DNA of 64,000 nucleotides from positions 62,001 through 126,000 of the forward strand of contig QAIB01000002.1 of assembly GCA_030418545.1 (NCBI GenBank), given 5' to 3'. Positions 38,417 through 46,770 of this stretch are shown in pieces. Within the stretch, counting starts at the first letter, position 1. Each line of letters begins with the position of its first letter. Origin of the DNA: Xenophilus aerolatus. Its GTDB lineage: Bacteria; Pseudomonadota; Gammaproteobacteria; Burkholderiales; Burkholderiaceae_C. The notes under the pieces are model-generated. The model saw only the letters and a list, made by a program, of their open reading frames with translations. It ran no database searches and was not told where the DNA came from. Position numbers and translations under genes: made by a program.

Positions 38417-38659
38417 TCAGGGCGCCGAGCTGTTCTCCCTCTGCAGGTATTCGGCGATCCAGGCGCGCGCCCGTTCGGCCAGCGCCGTCCTCACCTTCTC
38501 GGCGGCCTCTCCGTGCCGGGACATCGATACCCGGCACATGGGCACGCCGCGGCGGCACACCACGGCGATGTGCTGATCTTCCTCGTGCAGGATCTCCATG
38601 CTCCAGTCCTGCGGGGCGAGCGGCTGTTCATGAGGGGCCCCTTCTCGATCGAGCTTCAC
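38417..38659 (-). CDS. Small hypothetical protein
   Basis: An 80-residue protein starting at GTG 38659 with GGAGG five bases upstream. It begins VKLDREG, and has an alternating pattern (WSMEILHEEDQHIAVVCRR, GVPMCRVSM) suggestive of a beta-rich domain with a C-terminal helix (VRTALAERARAWIAEYL). I cannot name a family. Longer in-frame versions reaching 38947 read through unlikely sequence. It is convergent with the hybrid kinase, 43 bases apart. Confidence 0.55.
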   Translation of the reverse strand: MKLDREGAPHEQPLAPQDWSMEILHEEDQHIAVVCRRGVPMCRVSMSRHGEAAEKVRTALAERARAWIAEYLQRENSSAP

Positions 38660-38816
38660 ACGTGCCTCCAGCAAATATCGTGACGAGCTTACTTCGCGTG
38701 CCGCGGCGCGGCCGCAAGGCGTGCGGCAATTCTTGCAGCAAGAGTGCCGGATGGCAGGCAGGCAGGCGCCTGGAACGCGTTCGCCGGCTGGCCCCGCAAT
38801 TGCTGGCAATGGACGC

Positions 38817-39188
38817 ATGACATCGATGCGACATGGCGGCAACGGACCGAGACGCCCCCAGGGGCCCCACGCCCGGCCCGAGGACTTCGCCCCGGTTCGG
38901 CAGGGTGCTCCACGGACCCGGACGGCGTTCGAGATGGCGATCGACATGCGAGCGGCGGAGGTCGACGTCCCGCCCTATCCCGAGATCCTCCACGCGCTCG
39001 GCCAGCCCATGCACGCCGACCACGCCCGGCTCCTGGACCTGGCCTATCTGCACCTGTGCGACGCCTGGGAATTCCAGGTGCGGGCGCTGTACGCGAGCTG
39101 GACGAGGCGGCAGGACGCCGGGCGGCGGCCGATCGCCAGCCGTGCCGGCGAGATGTTCAGGCGCTCCGGGCCTGCGGTGGATGACTGA
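38817..39188 (+). CDS. Hypothetical protein
   Basis: A reading frame of 123 residues whose second half (from MAIDMRAAEVDVPPY) has the strong third-position GC of real genes here; the first 39 residues do not, so the start may be ATG 38934 (84 residues). The protein is charged and helical with two Trp (LCDAWEFQVRALYASW). No family recognised and no RBS seen. Confidence 0.45.
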   Translation: MTSMRHGGNGPRRPQGPHARPEDFAPVRQGAPRTRTAFEMAIDMRAAEVDVPPYPEILHALGQPMHADHARLLDLAYLHLCDAWEFQVRALYASWTRRQDAGRRPIASRAGEMFRRSGPAVDD

Positions 39189-39366
39189 GGGCGCGTGCCG
39201 GGGCGCTCCCCTTCGCGAACGGGCATGCGTTGGACGAATGGTGTTCGCGCCTGGCCCCGGAGCGCCTAGACTGCCGGGCTTTCCTCGTCGATCGGCGGGC
39301 CGTGGCCGCAGAGTGGCTGCCGCCGAGGCCCGGCCATCGGCGAGTGTTTTCCCGTGAAGGTTCTGG

Positions 39367-39807
39367 GTGCTTCTTGAACGCTTGATCTACGCCAGTCGAA
39401 AGGCACCGGATGTCGATGTGCCCGCACTGGTCGTGCAGGCCGCGCGCTGCAACGAGGCCGCCGGCATCACCGGCGCGCTGGCGACGCTCGAGGACGATTT
39501 CTTCCAGTACCTCGAGGGCACCACGGCGGCGCTGGATGCCTTGCTTCTGAAACTGCTGGCCGACCCGCGTCACTCCGACCTCAAGGTGCTGGAGCGGCGC
39601 GCCATTCCGAGACGCATGTTCGGCGACTGGCGGATGGCGCACCTGCAATGGAACGCCGACACCGAGGCGATCTTCCGCAGTTTCTCGCCGGATTCGCGCC
39701 GTGACCTGCGGGACATCGATCCCAGCACCTGTGCCGCCATGTTCCGGGCGTGGCTGGCCCTGCTCGAAGGCGGCGGTCCGACGCTCAAGGACATGAACCT
39801 CCGGTGA
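39367..39807 (+). CDS. BLUF-domain blue-light photoreceptor
   Basis: A 146-residue protein that is little more than one BLUF domain. Flavin-site residues line up with the family: Tyr8 (LIYAS), Asn29, Gln47 (FFQYLEG), Trp88 and Met90 (FGDWRM). BLUF domains sense blue light through flavin and usually control an attached enzyme or a partner protein; here a C-terminal helical extension (about 95-146) is the only other part. The partner is not evident. Start is GTG 39367; the 178 bases upstream contain no gene. Confidence 0.9.
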   Translation: MLLERLIYASRKAPDVDVPALVVQAARCNEAAGITGALATLEDDFFQYLEGTTAALDALLLKLLADPRHSDLKVLERRAIPRRMFGDWRMAHLQWNADTEAIFRSFSPDSRRDLRDIDPSTCAAMFRAWLALLEGGGPTLKDMNLR

Positions 39808-39861
39808 GCGGGCTGCCGCCGTGTTGCGGCAGTCGAGCGCACCGGCCGGCACGCGGGCGGC

Positions 39862-39900
39862 CGAGCCCGTCCCGCGCGTCACGGCGCGGGCTCGGGCTCG
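39862..39900. terminator. GC-rich stem-loop between convergent genes
   Basis: A long stem (16-17 bases per arm, one small bulge, loop GTCACG) lies between the end of the BLUF gene and the end of the convergent glycine-zipper gene. The right arm is part of a fourfold CGGGCT repeat (39887-39910). There is no T tract, so intrinsic termination is uncertain, but the site is where a two-way terminator would sit. Confidence 0.45.
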
Positions 39901-39915
39901 GGCTCGGGCCTGGTG

Positions 39916-40392
39916 CTACTTCCCGTCGCGGTCGGAATCGCCCGGTACCGCCCTTTCGATCGCGTCGCTGGCACGCTGCCATGCGTCGCGGCTGGCATGC
40001 TTGGCGCGGTCCCAGCTGAGGCTGGACCGACCGCGCGATGCATCCCAGTCGCGACCGAGATCGGGCTCGACCTCATCGAAGCGCCTGCCGGTGTGCTTGT
40101 TGAACGAATCCACGCCATAGCCGTAGGCCGGACCGTAGTCGTCGTAGCTGCCGCCTTCCACGTAGGGACGGGTGCTGTAGTTGTCGCGCCAGTAGGCGTC
40201 CTCGGCATCGCGGTCTGCCTTCATGCTCCTGCCCGCGATCGCTCCGGCCACTGCGCCGACGGCGGCGCCCACTGCCGCGCCCACCGGGCCGGTCATGCCG
40301 CCCACCGCCGCACCTGCCGCCGCGCCGCCTGCGACGCCGCCGGCCACGCCGCCTACCACTGCACCTGTCGCCGTCTTTTCGCCTTCTTTCAT
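39916..40392 (-). CDS. Glycine-zipper membrane protein
   Basis: A 158-residue protein with an Ala/Gly-rich hydrophobic stretch (about residues 9-50, repeated GxxxG and GGVAG/GAAVG units as in glycine zippers) followed by a hydrophilic, Asp/Arg/Tyr-rich C-terminal part (SYDDYGPAYGYGVDS). It may be an inner- or outer-membrane stress protein, but no function is known. ATG 40392 is preceded by AGGAGACAC. It is divergent from the DUF3606 gene. Confidence 0.75.
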   Translation of the reverse strand: MKEGEKTATGAVVGGVAGGVAGGAAAGAAVGGMTGPVGAAVGAAVGAVAGAIAGRSMKADRDAEDAYWRDNYSTRPYVEGGSYDDYGPAYGYGVDSFNKHTGRRFDEVEPDLGRDWDASRGRSSLSWDRAKHASRDAWQRASDAIERAVPGDSDRDGK

Positions 40393-40704
40393 GGGAGTGT
40401 CTCCTGAGGGTTGAGGGAGCCCACACGCTACGAAGGACGATGCAAGCACCCGGCCGGCGAAGCACCTCTGCGTCTGTCGGACAGGGCACGCGCGACGTGC
40501 CCGAGCCAGCACGGCCTGCGCAGACCACAGCAGTGCGTCGCCCCTGACTCGCGACGCTGCGAAGCGCCAGGTGCCGCGGTCGGTGCCGGCGAGCCGGCGA
40601 GCGTGGTCCCGCACCATCACGTCGGCCAGACCTACAGCGCAGGCGGCCCATCCTTTCTAGCTTGACGGGTCCACAAGCAACGCTCGACCGACGAGGAACC
40701 ACAC
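40393..40704. other. Intergenic control region (312 bases)
   Basis: No gene was recognised in this gap between divergent small genes. It contains a 7-base-arm inverted repeat (GGGCACG / CGTGCCC, 40484-40502, loop CGCGA), which could be an operator or hairpin. No convincing promoter box was seen. Confidence 0.4.
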
Positions 40705-40929
40705 ATGAACGACAGCGCATTCGCATCAGACGCGGCAGGGCCGGAACGCATCGACATCCGCTCGGAAGACTCCATCGCACGATGGACCGGCAAGCTGGAC
40801 GTCACGGCGGAGCAACTCAAGGAGGCGGTCGACGCCGTGGGCGACAAGGCGCCGGACGTGGAGATGCATCTCAAGGGGACGCGAGCGACGACCAACGAGG
40901 ACCAGGTGCGCCAATCCGGCGGCGCGTAA
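40705..40929 (+). CDS. DUF3606-family small protein
   Basis: A 74-residue protein with the DUF3606 pattern: an RWTGKLDVTAEQLKEAVDAVG stretch and a C-terminal segment that follows VEMHLKG. Members are common in betaproteobacteria and have no known function; they resemble small stress-induced proteins. ATG 40705 follows GAGGAACC. Confidence 0.75.
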   Translation: MNDSAFASDAAGPERIDIRSEDSIARWTGKLDVTAEQLKEAVDAVGDKAPDVEMHLKGTRATTNEDQVRQSGGA

Positions 40930-40998
40930 TCCGCCGGGCCGCCGGCCCGAGATCGCGGGCCGGCGCCCGGGCCGTCCACGCCGCCCCGGCTCGACGGC

Positions 40999-41829
40999 TC
41001 AGATCAGATTTCTCATCGCCTGCGCCGTCTCGCGCAGCACCGGCAGCACCCGCGCCACCGCTTCCTCGCTGCCTTCCTGCCCGATCGGCATGGTGATGTT
41101 CAGCGCGCCGACCAGCTCCCCGTGGCGATCGCGCAGCGGCACGGCGATGCCGCGGGAATTCAGGTCCAGCTGCTGTTCCGACAGCGCCCAGCCCTGGGCG
41201 CGGATGCGGGCGAACTCGGTCTTCATCTGGTCCTTGCTCGCGATGGTGTGCGAGGTGAAGACCTTCAGCTCGTGGGTCGCCAGCCAGTGCGCCAGCGCGT
41301 CGTCGGGCCGCAGGGCCAGCATGAGCATGCCCGAGGCGGTGACCTGCGCGGGCACGCGCGCGCCCAGCACGTAGCCGGTGTTCATGCTGCGGTTGGGGCC
41401 GTTGCGCGCGATGTAGACGACCTCGTCGCCGTCGAGCACGCTGAGGTAGGCGGTTTCGTGCGTGCCGGCGGCCACGCGCTGCAGGAAGGGCTGCACGATG
41501 CGTGGCAGCCGCGCCGACTCCAGGTAGGACTGGCCCAGGCGCAGCACGCGCGGCGTGAGCCAGAACAGCTTGCCGTCGCTGGCCACGTAGCCCATGTGCT
41601 GCAGCGTGAGCAGGTAGCGCCGGGCGGCGGTGCGGGTCATGCCGGTGCGCTGGCCGGCCTCGCTGGCGGTCATGCGCGGGTGGGCATCGTCGAAGGCTTC
41701 GATGATGCCGACGCCGCGTTCCAGGCCGGCGATCCAGTCGCGCCGGTCGAGGCCGGCGGGTGCGGCGTCGATGTCGTCGGTGTCCTCTTCGGCGGGGGTG
41801 GCGCGGCGAGCGCGCGCAGGGGAGGGCAT
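40999..41829 (-). CDS. IclR-family regulator (PcaR/PobR-like)
   Basis: A 276-residue IclR regulator with N-terminal HTH (about 40-95; TASEAGQRTGMTRTAARRYLLTLQHMGYV) and an effector domain. The opening GLERGVGIIEAFDD is typical of the protocatechuate/quinate branch (PcaR, PobR, PcaU, QuiR). It is divergent from a shikimate-dehydrogenase-like gene, with a palindrome in the 215-base gap. I infer control of the 42045-47604 island, probably responding to a pathway intermediate such as protocatechuate. Confidence 0.87.
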   Translation of the reverse strand: MPSPARARRATPAEEDTDDIDAAPAGLDRRDWIAGLERGVGIIEAFDDAHPRMTASEAGQRTGMTRTAARRYLLTLQHMGYVASDGKLFWLTPRVLRLGQSYLESARLPRIVQPFLQRVAAGTHETAYLSVLDGDEVVYIARNGPNRSMNTGYVLGARVPAQVTASGMLMLALRPDDALAHWLATHELKVFTSHTIASKDQMKTEFARIRAQGWALSEQQLDLNSRGIAVPLRDRHGELVGALNITMPIGQEGSEEAVARVLPVLRETAQAMRNLI

Positions 41830-41865
41830 GGCGGGGGAGGCGTGAGTGCGTGAACGAAGCTTGTC

Positions 41866-41892
41866 CGTTCGATGATGCACGATCATCGGACG
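41866..41892. promoter_or_regulatory. IclR-type palindrome A
   Basis: CGTTCGATGAT and ATCATCGGACG form an inverted repeat (10 of 11 pairs) around GCACG, 37 bases upstream of the IclR start and 152 bases upstream of the dehydrogenase gene. It shares the half-site CGTTCGATGAT exactly with palindrome B at 43183. Such half-sites match PcaU/PcaR/PobR-type operators in size. Confidence 0.6.
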
Positions 41893-42044
41893 CGGGGCCA
41901 TGCCACGCCGCACCTGTCGGCCCCGGCCCGCGCCGCGTACAGTGCGTACCGCGATCCCTGCCGCTTGCGCGGCGGCGAGGCGAGCTTCATCGAACGCGAC
42001 GCGGCGTGCACCCGAACGCCGCAGCGGGCAACCCAAGGCACTTC

Positions 42045-42956
42045 ATGGCGGACATCCACGGCAACACCGACCTCTACCTGATTCCCGGCGACCCGGTCAC
42101 CAACGTCCGGCTGCCGCGCATGTTCAACGCGGTCTTCGAACGCTGCGGCATCGATGCGGTGATGGTGCCGGTGCAGGTGCGCGCGCGCGACTTCGCGGTG
42201 TGGCTCAAGGCCAGCTTCCTGGCGCGCAACGTCAAGGGCATGGTGATCGCGCCGCCGCACAAGCCGCTGGCCGTGGACCTGCTCGACGGCTGCGGCCTCT
42301 TCGCGCGCATCGCGGGCTCGGTCAACGTGGTGCGGCGCACGCACACCGGCGACCTGGAGGGCGACCTGTTCGACGGCGAGGGCATCGTCGGCGCGCTGGA
42401 CCGTTTCGGCATCCCCTTCCGCGGCCAGCGGGTGCTGATCCTCGGGGCGGGCGTGAGCGCTGCGGCCGTGGGCGTCTCGCTGGCCGAGGGCGGCGGCGAG
42501 AACGGCGCGCGCCACATCGCTTTCCACGACCCGGCGCCCGGCAAGTCGGCCGGCGTGGCGGCGCGCATCGATGCCGCCTTCGACGCCACGGTGGTGGTGG
42601 CACCGGATGCCGATCCGTCCGGCTACGACCTGGTCATCAATGCCACCTCGCTGGGGCTGAAGCCCGACGATCCGCTGCCCTGCGACGTGTCGCGCATGGC
42701 GCCGCATGCGGCGCTGTTCGACATCCTGCTGCGCAACCAGCCCACGCCGCTGGTGCAGGCGGCCCGTGCCCGCGGCCTGCAGGCGCAGCCGGGTTTCGAG
42801 ATGCTGATCCAGCAGATGTCGCACTACATGGACTACTTCGGCCTGCACGAGGCGGCCGAGGTGGTGCGCGAGGACGCGGACTTCATCCGCGAACTGATCT
42901 ACCCGCCGGCGCTGGCGGGCGAGATCCGGCTGCCGGTGCGGCATCCCGGCGCCTGA
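42045..42956 (+). CDS. Shikimate dehydrogenase-like protein, variant active site
   Basis: A 303-residue shikimate/quinate dehydrogenase-fold protein. The catalytic Lys is Lys73 (APPHK) and the catalytic Asp is Asp110 (GDLFDG); the glycine-rich NAD(P) loop GAGVSAAAVG follows. The usual NTDG is replaced by FDG, as in the related enzyme at 46771. It probably oxidises or reduces a quinate- or shikimate-type acid in the island. The C-terminal 30 residues (EDADFIRELIYPPALAG) are extra compared with AroE. Start ATG 42045 (AAGGCACTTC upstream) is chosen by the family N-terminus. Confidence 0.87.
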   Translation: MADIHGNTDLYLIPGDPVTNVRLPRMFNAVFERCGIDAVMVPVQVRARDFAVWLKASFLARNVKGMVIAPPHKPLAVDLLDGCGLFARIAGSVNVVRRTHTGDLEGDLFDGEGIVGALDRFGIPFRGQRVLILGAGVSAAAVGVSLAEGGGENGARHIAFHDPAPGKSAGVAARIDAAFDATVVVAPDADPSGYDLVINATSLGLKPDDPLPCDVSRMAPHAALFDILLRNQPTPLVQAARARGLQAQPGFEMLIQQMSHYMDYFGLHEAAEVVREDADFIRELIYPPALAGEIRLPVRHPGA

Positions 42957-43371
42957 TAACCGCCTCCTCACAACCTACCGGCAGATCGTCACGTTCGTGA
43001 CGAGTTTGGCTGCATCGCCCGCTGGATGTGGGCTGCGGGCCGATTGCACTTTCCGGACTGCAGCCGTTTCCGGTCCTGCGACAGGCCGCCGTGCAGGCTT
43101 CTGCGCGGTGCCGCGATGTCACGCCGGCCGGCGCGCTCCCCACGGTGGTGCCGTCCGCACCGGCCTAGGGCAAACCCGGCATGCGTTCGATGATCGCCGC
43201 TTGGCGATCGATGATCGAACGCGGTAACAGGCGCGGCCATTGTCGGCACGCGGGGCGCGTTTCTACAGTCCCTCCCCATGCTGTCGCACCGCTGCCCACC
43301 CACCGCCGCCCGTCCCATGCCCCACGCTGCGGTCGGGCGGCGCGTGGCGAAGGCCGGTTGAAGGCCACGCC
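42957..43371. other. Control region upstream of quiC (415 bases)
   Basis: This gap holds no gene. An inverted repeat CGTCACG-TT-CGTGACG (42987-43002) follows the dehydrogenase stop by 30 bases, and palindrome B (43183-43222) lies 150 bases before quiC. The remaining bases show no obvious promoter. Confidence 0.6.
43183..43222. promoter_or_regulatory. IclR-type palindrome B upstream of quiC
   Basis: GCGTTCGATGATCG (43183-43196) and CGATGATCGAACGC (43209-43222) form an inverted repeat matching at 13 of 14 positions. The half-site CGTTCGATGAT recurs in palindrome A. This is good evidence for one regulator, most simply the IclR protein at 40999, controlling both ends of the island. Confidence 0.65.
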
Positions 43372-45267
43372 ATGCACCGTTCCATTGCCACCGTCTCCCT
43401 CAGCGGCACGCTGCGCCAGAAGCTCGAGGCCATCGCCGCCGCGGGCTTCGACGGCTTCGAGCTCTTCGAGGCGGACTTCATCAACTTCAACGGGTCGGCC
43501 ACCGAGCTGGGCCGCATCGCCGCCGACCTGGGCCTGACCATCGACCTGTACCAGCCCTTCCGCGATTTCGAGGGCATGCCCGAGGCGCAGTTCCGCCGCA
43601 GCCTCGATCGCGCCGAACGTAAGTTCGACGTCATGCAGGCCATGGGCGCATCGCTCATGCTGTGCTGCTCCAACACCTCGCCGCTGGTCGCCGACGATCC
43701 GGCACTGGCCGCCTCGCAGCTGCATGCGCTGGCCGAGCGCGCCGACCGCCGCGGCCTGCGGGTGGGCTTCGAGGCGCTGGCCTGGGGCCGGGTCACCTCG
43801 CTGTACGGACAGGCCTGGGAGATCGTCCGGCGCGCCGACCACCCGGCGCTGGGTTTGATCCTCGACAGCTTCCACACCCTGTCGCTGAAGGACGACCCGG
43901 CCGGCATCGCCGACATCCCGGGCGAGAAGATCTTCTTCCTGCAGATGGCCGATGCGCCGCTGATGGCCATCGACGTGGTGCAGTGGGCACGGCACCACCG
44001 CAGCTTTCCGGGGCAGGGCGATTTCGATTGCGTGAGCTTTCTCGAGAAGACGCTGCAGGCCGGCTACACCGGGCCGCTGTCGCTGGAGATCTTCAACGAC
44101 GTGTTCCGGGAGACGCCGAACCGCCGCACCGCGGTCGATGCGATGCGCTCGCTGCTGTGGCTGGAGAGCGAGGTGCGGGGGCGGTTGGCCAAGGTCGATT
44201 CCATGCAGCCGCCCGTTCACGCTGAGCCGGTCGCGCTGTTCGCCCCGCCGCCTGTGCCCGCGCTCTGCGACATCGGCTTCATCGAATTCGCCGCCGACGA
44301 GGCCTCGGCGCCTCAGTTGGGCGCGCAGTTCGAGCAGCTGGGTTTCCGCCGGGTCGGCCGGCACCGGTCCAAGGCCGTCACGCTCTACCGTCAGGGCGAG
44401 GTGCACTTCATCGTCAACGCCCAGCCGGATTCCTTCGCCCGCCAGCGCTTCGAGCTGCACGGCACCTCGGTCTGCGCGCTGGGCCTGCATGCCGGCGACG
44501 CACAGCAGGCGGTCGAACGCGCGGTGGCGATGTGTTCGCTGCGGCACGACAGCCCGCGCGGCCCCGGCGAAGTGTCCGTGCCGGCCATCGTGGCGCCGGG
44601 CGGCAACCTGATCCATTTCATCCCGGGCGAGATGTCGACCGGCGCCCTGTTCGACGCCGACTTCGTGCTCGACGGCGGGGCCGACTGCGTCGGCGCGGGC
44701 CTGCGCAGCGTCGACCACGTCGCGCTGGGCCTGGCCGTGGACCAGCAGGACACCTGGGTGCTGTTCTCGCGCGCCGTGCTGGGCCTCACGCCCGGCGAGA
44801 GCCTGGAACTGGCCGACCCCTTCGGCCTCGTGCGCAGCCGCGGCGTGGCCAATGCCGATCGCAGCGTGCGCCTGGTGCTCAACGCGTCGATGAGCCAGCG
44901 CACCCGCACCGCACGCACGCTCACGCGCACCGGCGGCGGCGCGGTGCACCACATCGCGCTGGCCTGCGACGACCTCTTCGCCACGGTGGAGCGCCTGCGC
45001 GCGGCCGGCGTGCGCTTCCTGCCGATCTCGCCCAACTACCACGACGACCTGCCGACGCGCCTGGACCTGGCCGACGACCTCGTGGAGCGCCTGCGCACCG
45101 CGGGCGTGCTCTTCGACCGCTCGGCCGCCGGCGACTTCCTGCACATCTACACCGACGGCGGCGAGCAGGGCTTCTTCTTCGAGATCGTGCAGCGCATCGG
45201 CGGCTACGACGCCTACGGCGCGGCCAATGCCGCGGCCCGCATGGCGGCGCAGGCGCAGCAGTCCTGA
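43372..45267 (+). CDS. quiC: QuiC, 3-dehydroshikimate dehydratase fused to an HPPD-like domain
   Basis: A 631-residue two-domain protein. The N-terminal part (about 1-290) is a sugar-phosphate-isomerase TIM barrel (KLEAIAAAGFDGFELFEADF, LILDSFHTLSL, LSLEIFNDVFR with catalytic-site acids and His), the 3-dehydroshikimate dehydratase. The C-terminal part (about 300-620) is a 4-hydroxyphenylpyruvate-dioxygenase-like fold that keeps the metal triad as His in VDHVALGL, His in VHHIALAC and Glu in FFFEIVQRIGG. This fusion is the QuiC1/AroY-independent bacterial dehydratase, giving protocatechuate. Start at ATG 43372 fits the barrel start. The role of the second domain is not settled. Confidence 0.93.
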   Translation: MHRSIATVSLSGTLRQKLEAIAAAGFDGFELFEADFINFNGSATELGRIAADLGLTIDLYQPFRDFEGMPEAQFRRSLDRAERKFDVMQAMGASLMLCCSNTSPLVADDPALAASQLHALAERADRRGLRVGFEALAWGRVTSLYGQAWEIVRRADHPALGLILDSFHTLSLKDDPAGIADIPGEKIFFLQMADAPLMAIDVVQWARHHRSFPGQGDFDCVSFLEKTLQAGYTGPLSLEIFNDVFRETPNRRTAVDAMRSLLWLESEVRGRLAKVDSMQPPVHAEPVALFAPPPVPALCDIGFIEFAADEASAPQLGAQFEQLGFRRVGRHRSKAVTLYRQGEVHFIVNAQPDSFARQRFELHGTSVCALGLHAGDAQQAVERAVAMCSLRHDSPRGPGEVSVPAIVAPGGNLIHFIPGEMSTGALFDADFVLDGGADCVGAGLRSVDHVALGLAVDQQDTWVLFSRAVLGLTPGESLELADPFGLVRSRGVANADRSVRLVLNASMSQRTRTARTLTRTGGGAVHHIALACDDLFATVERLRAAGVRFLPISPNYHDDLPTRLDLADDLVERLRTAGVLFDRSAAGDFLHIYTDGGEQGFFFEIVQRIGGYDAYGAANAAARMAAQAQQS

Positions 45268-45333
45268 GCGGCCCCGTCCGTTTTTCTTTCCTTCCCTCCA
45301 CACACACCGACCCTTCCACCCGGAGACAAAGCC

Positions 45334-46743
45334 ATGTCCACAGCCACCGCCCACGAGCCGCAGGGCAAGCACCAGTCGAAGAAGGCCGCCGCCAGCGGCT
45401 GGATCGGCTCCGCGCTCGAGTACTACGACTTCTTCATCTACGCCACCGCCGCGGCGCTGATCTTTCCGCAGATCTTCTTTCCCAAGGGCGACCCGGCGAT
45501 CGCGATCATCGCGTCGCTCGCGACCTACGGCGTGGGCTACGTGGCGCGCCCCATCGGCGCCTTCGTGCTCGGCCACCTGGGCGACACGCACGGCCGCAAG
45601 CAGGTGCTGGTGTGGTGCATGTTCCTGATGGGCTTCTCGACCATTGCCGTGGGCCTGCTGCCCACCTACGACCAGATCGGCCTGTGGGCGCCCGCGCTGC
45701 TGGTGCTGATGCGGCTGATCCAGGGCTTCGCCGTCGCCGGCGAGATCTCGGGCGCCAGCTCGATGATCCTGGAGCACGCCCCCTTCGGCCGCCGCGGCTT
45801 CTTCGCCAGCTTCACGCTGCAGGGCGTGCAGGCGGGCCAGATCCTGGCCGCCGCCGTGTTCCTGCCGCTCGCGCACTACATGCCCACCGACCAGTTCAAC
45901 AGCTGGGGCTGGCGCATTCCCTTCCTGCTGAGCTTCGTCGTCATCATCGCGGGCTGGATCATCCGCCGCGAAGTGGAGGAGACCCCGGCCTTCACCGACA
46001 AGTCCGAAGCCACGCAGCGCGCCCGCTCGCCCATCGTCGACGCCTTCAAGTACAGCACGCCCGACATGCTGCGCGTGGTGTGCATGGCCCTGATGAACGT
46101 GATCCCGGTGGTCGCCACCATCTTCGGCGCCGCCTACGCGGTGCAGCCGGCCTACGGCATCGGCTTCGCCAAGGACATCTACCTGTGGATCCCGGTGCTG
46201 GGCAACATCCTCGCGGTGCTGGTGATCCCCTTCGTGGGCAACCTGTCGGACAGGATCGGCCGCCGCCCGCCCATCATCGTGGGCGCGCTGCTCTCGGGCC
46301 TGCTGGCCTTCGGCTACCTGTACGCCATCAGCATCCGGAGCGTGCCGCTCGCGATCTGCATGTCGCTCCTGATGTGGGGCGTGGTCTACCAGGGCTACAA
46401 CGCCGTCTTCCCCTCGTTCTACCCCGAGCTGTTCCCGACCCGCACCCGCGTGTCGGCCATGGCCATCTCGCAGAACATCGGCACCGCCATCACGGCCATG
46501 CTGCCCGCGCTGTTCACCGCCGTCGCGCCTCCCGGTGCGGCCAACATCTGGCTCACGGTGGGCGCCATCGCCTTCGGCATCACCGTGATCTCGGCCCTGG
46601 CTGCGCTCAGCGCCCGCGAGACCTACCGCGTCCACATGAAGGACCTGGGCAACGCCGACGCCGTGCCCGTGCCCCAGGCCGAATACGATCGCCTGCGCGA
46701 ACAGGCCCTGGGCGAGAGCCGCCTGCAGAACGCCGCTGCCTGA
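45334..46743 (+). CDS. MFS metabolite:proton symporter (ShiA-like)
   Basis: A 469-residue, 12-helix carrier of the MHS group that includes ShiA (shikimate) and KgtP. Marks are SALEYYDFFIYATAAALIFP, the RPIGAFVLGHLGDTHGRKQ loop and RLIQGFAVAGEISGAS. It is encoded between quiC and aroE-like genes, so shikimate or quinate (or 3-dehydroshikimate) is the likely substrate. AAGCC and GGAGAC lie before ATG 45334. Confidence 0.9.
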   Translation: MSTATAHEPQGKHQSKKAAASGWIGSALEYYDFFIYATAAALIFPQIFFPKGDPAIAIIASLATYGVGYVARPIGAFVLGHLGDTHGRKQVLVWCMFLMGFSTIAVGLLPTYDQIGLWAPALLVLMRLIQGFAVAGEISGASSMILEHAPFGRRGFFASFTLQGVQAGQILAAAVFLPLAHYMPTDQFNSWGWRIPFLLSFVVIIAGWIIRREVEETPAFTDKSEATQRARSPIVDAFKYSTPDMLRVVCMALMNVIPVVATIFGAAYAVQPAYGIGFAKDIYLWIPVLGNILAVLVIPFVGNLSDRIGRRPPIIVGALLSGLLAFGYLYAISIRSVPLAICMSLLMWGVVYQGYNAVFPSFYPELFPTRTRVSAMAISQNIGTAITAMLPALFTAVAPPGAANIWLTVGAIAFGITVISALAALSARETYRVHMKDLGNADAVPVPQAEYDRLREQALGESRLQNAAA

Positions 46744-46770
46744 TCCCCCGCCCCCGAACTTTCGATTCCC

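Noticed and set aside
39887-39910. CGGGCT repeats as a CRISPR-like array
   Set aside because: Hexamer tandem repeat without spacers; no cas genes in the window.
42987-43002. CGTCACG-TT-CGTGACG as a terminator
   Set aside because: Loop of two bases is too tight and no T run follows; more likely a protein site or chance.
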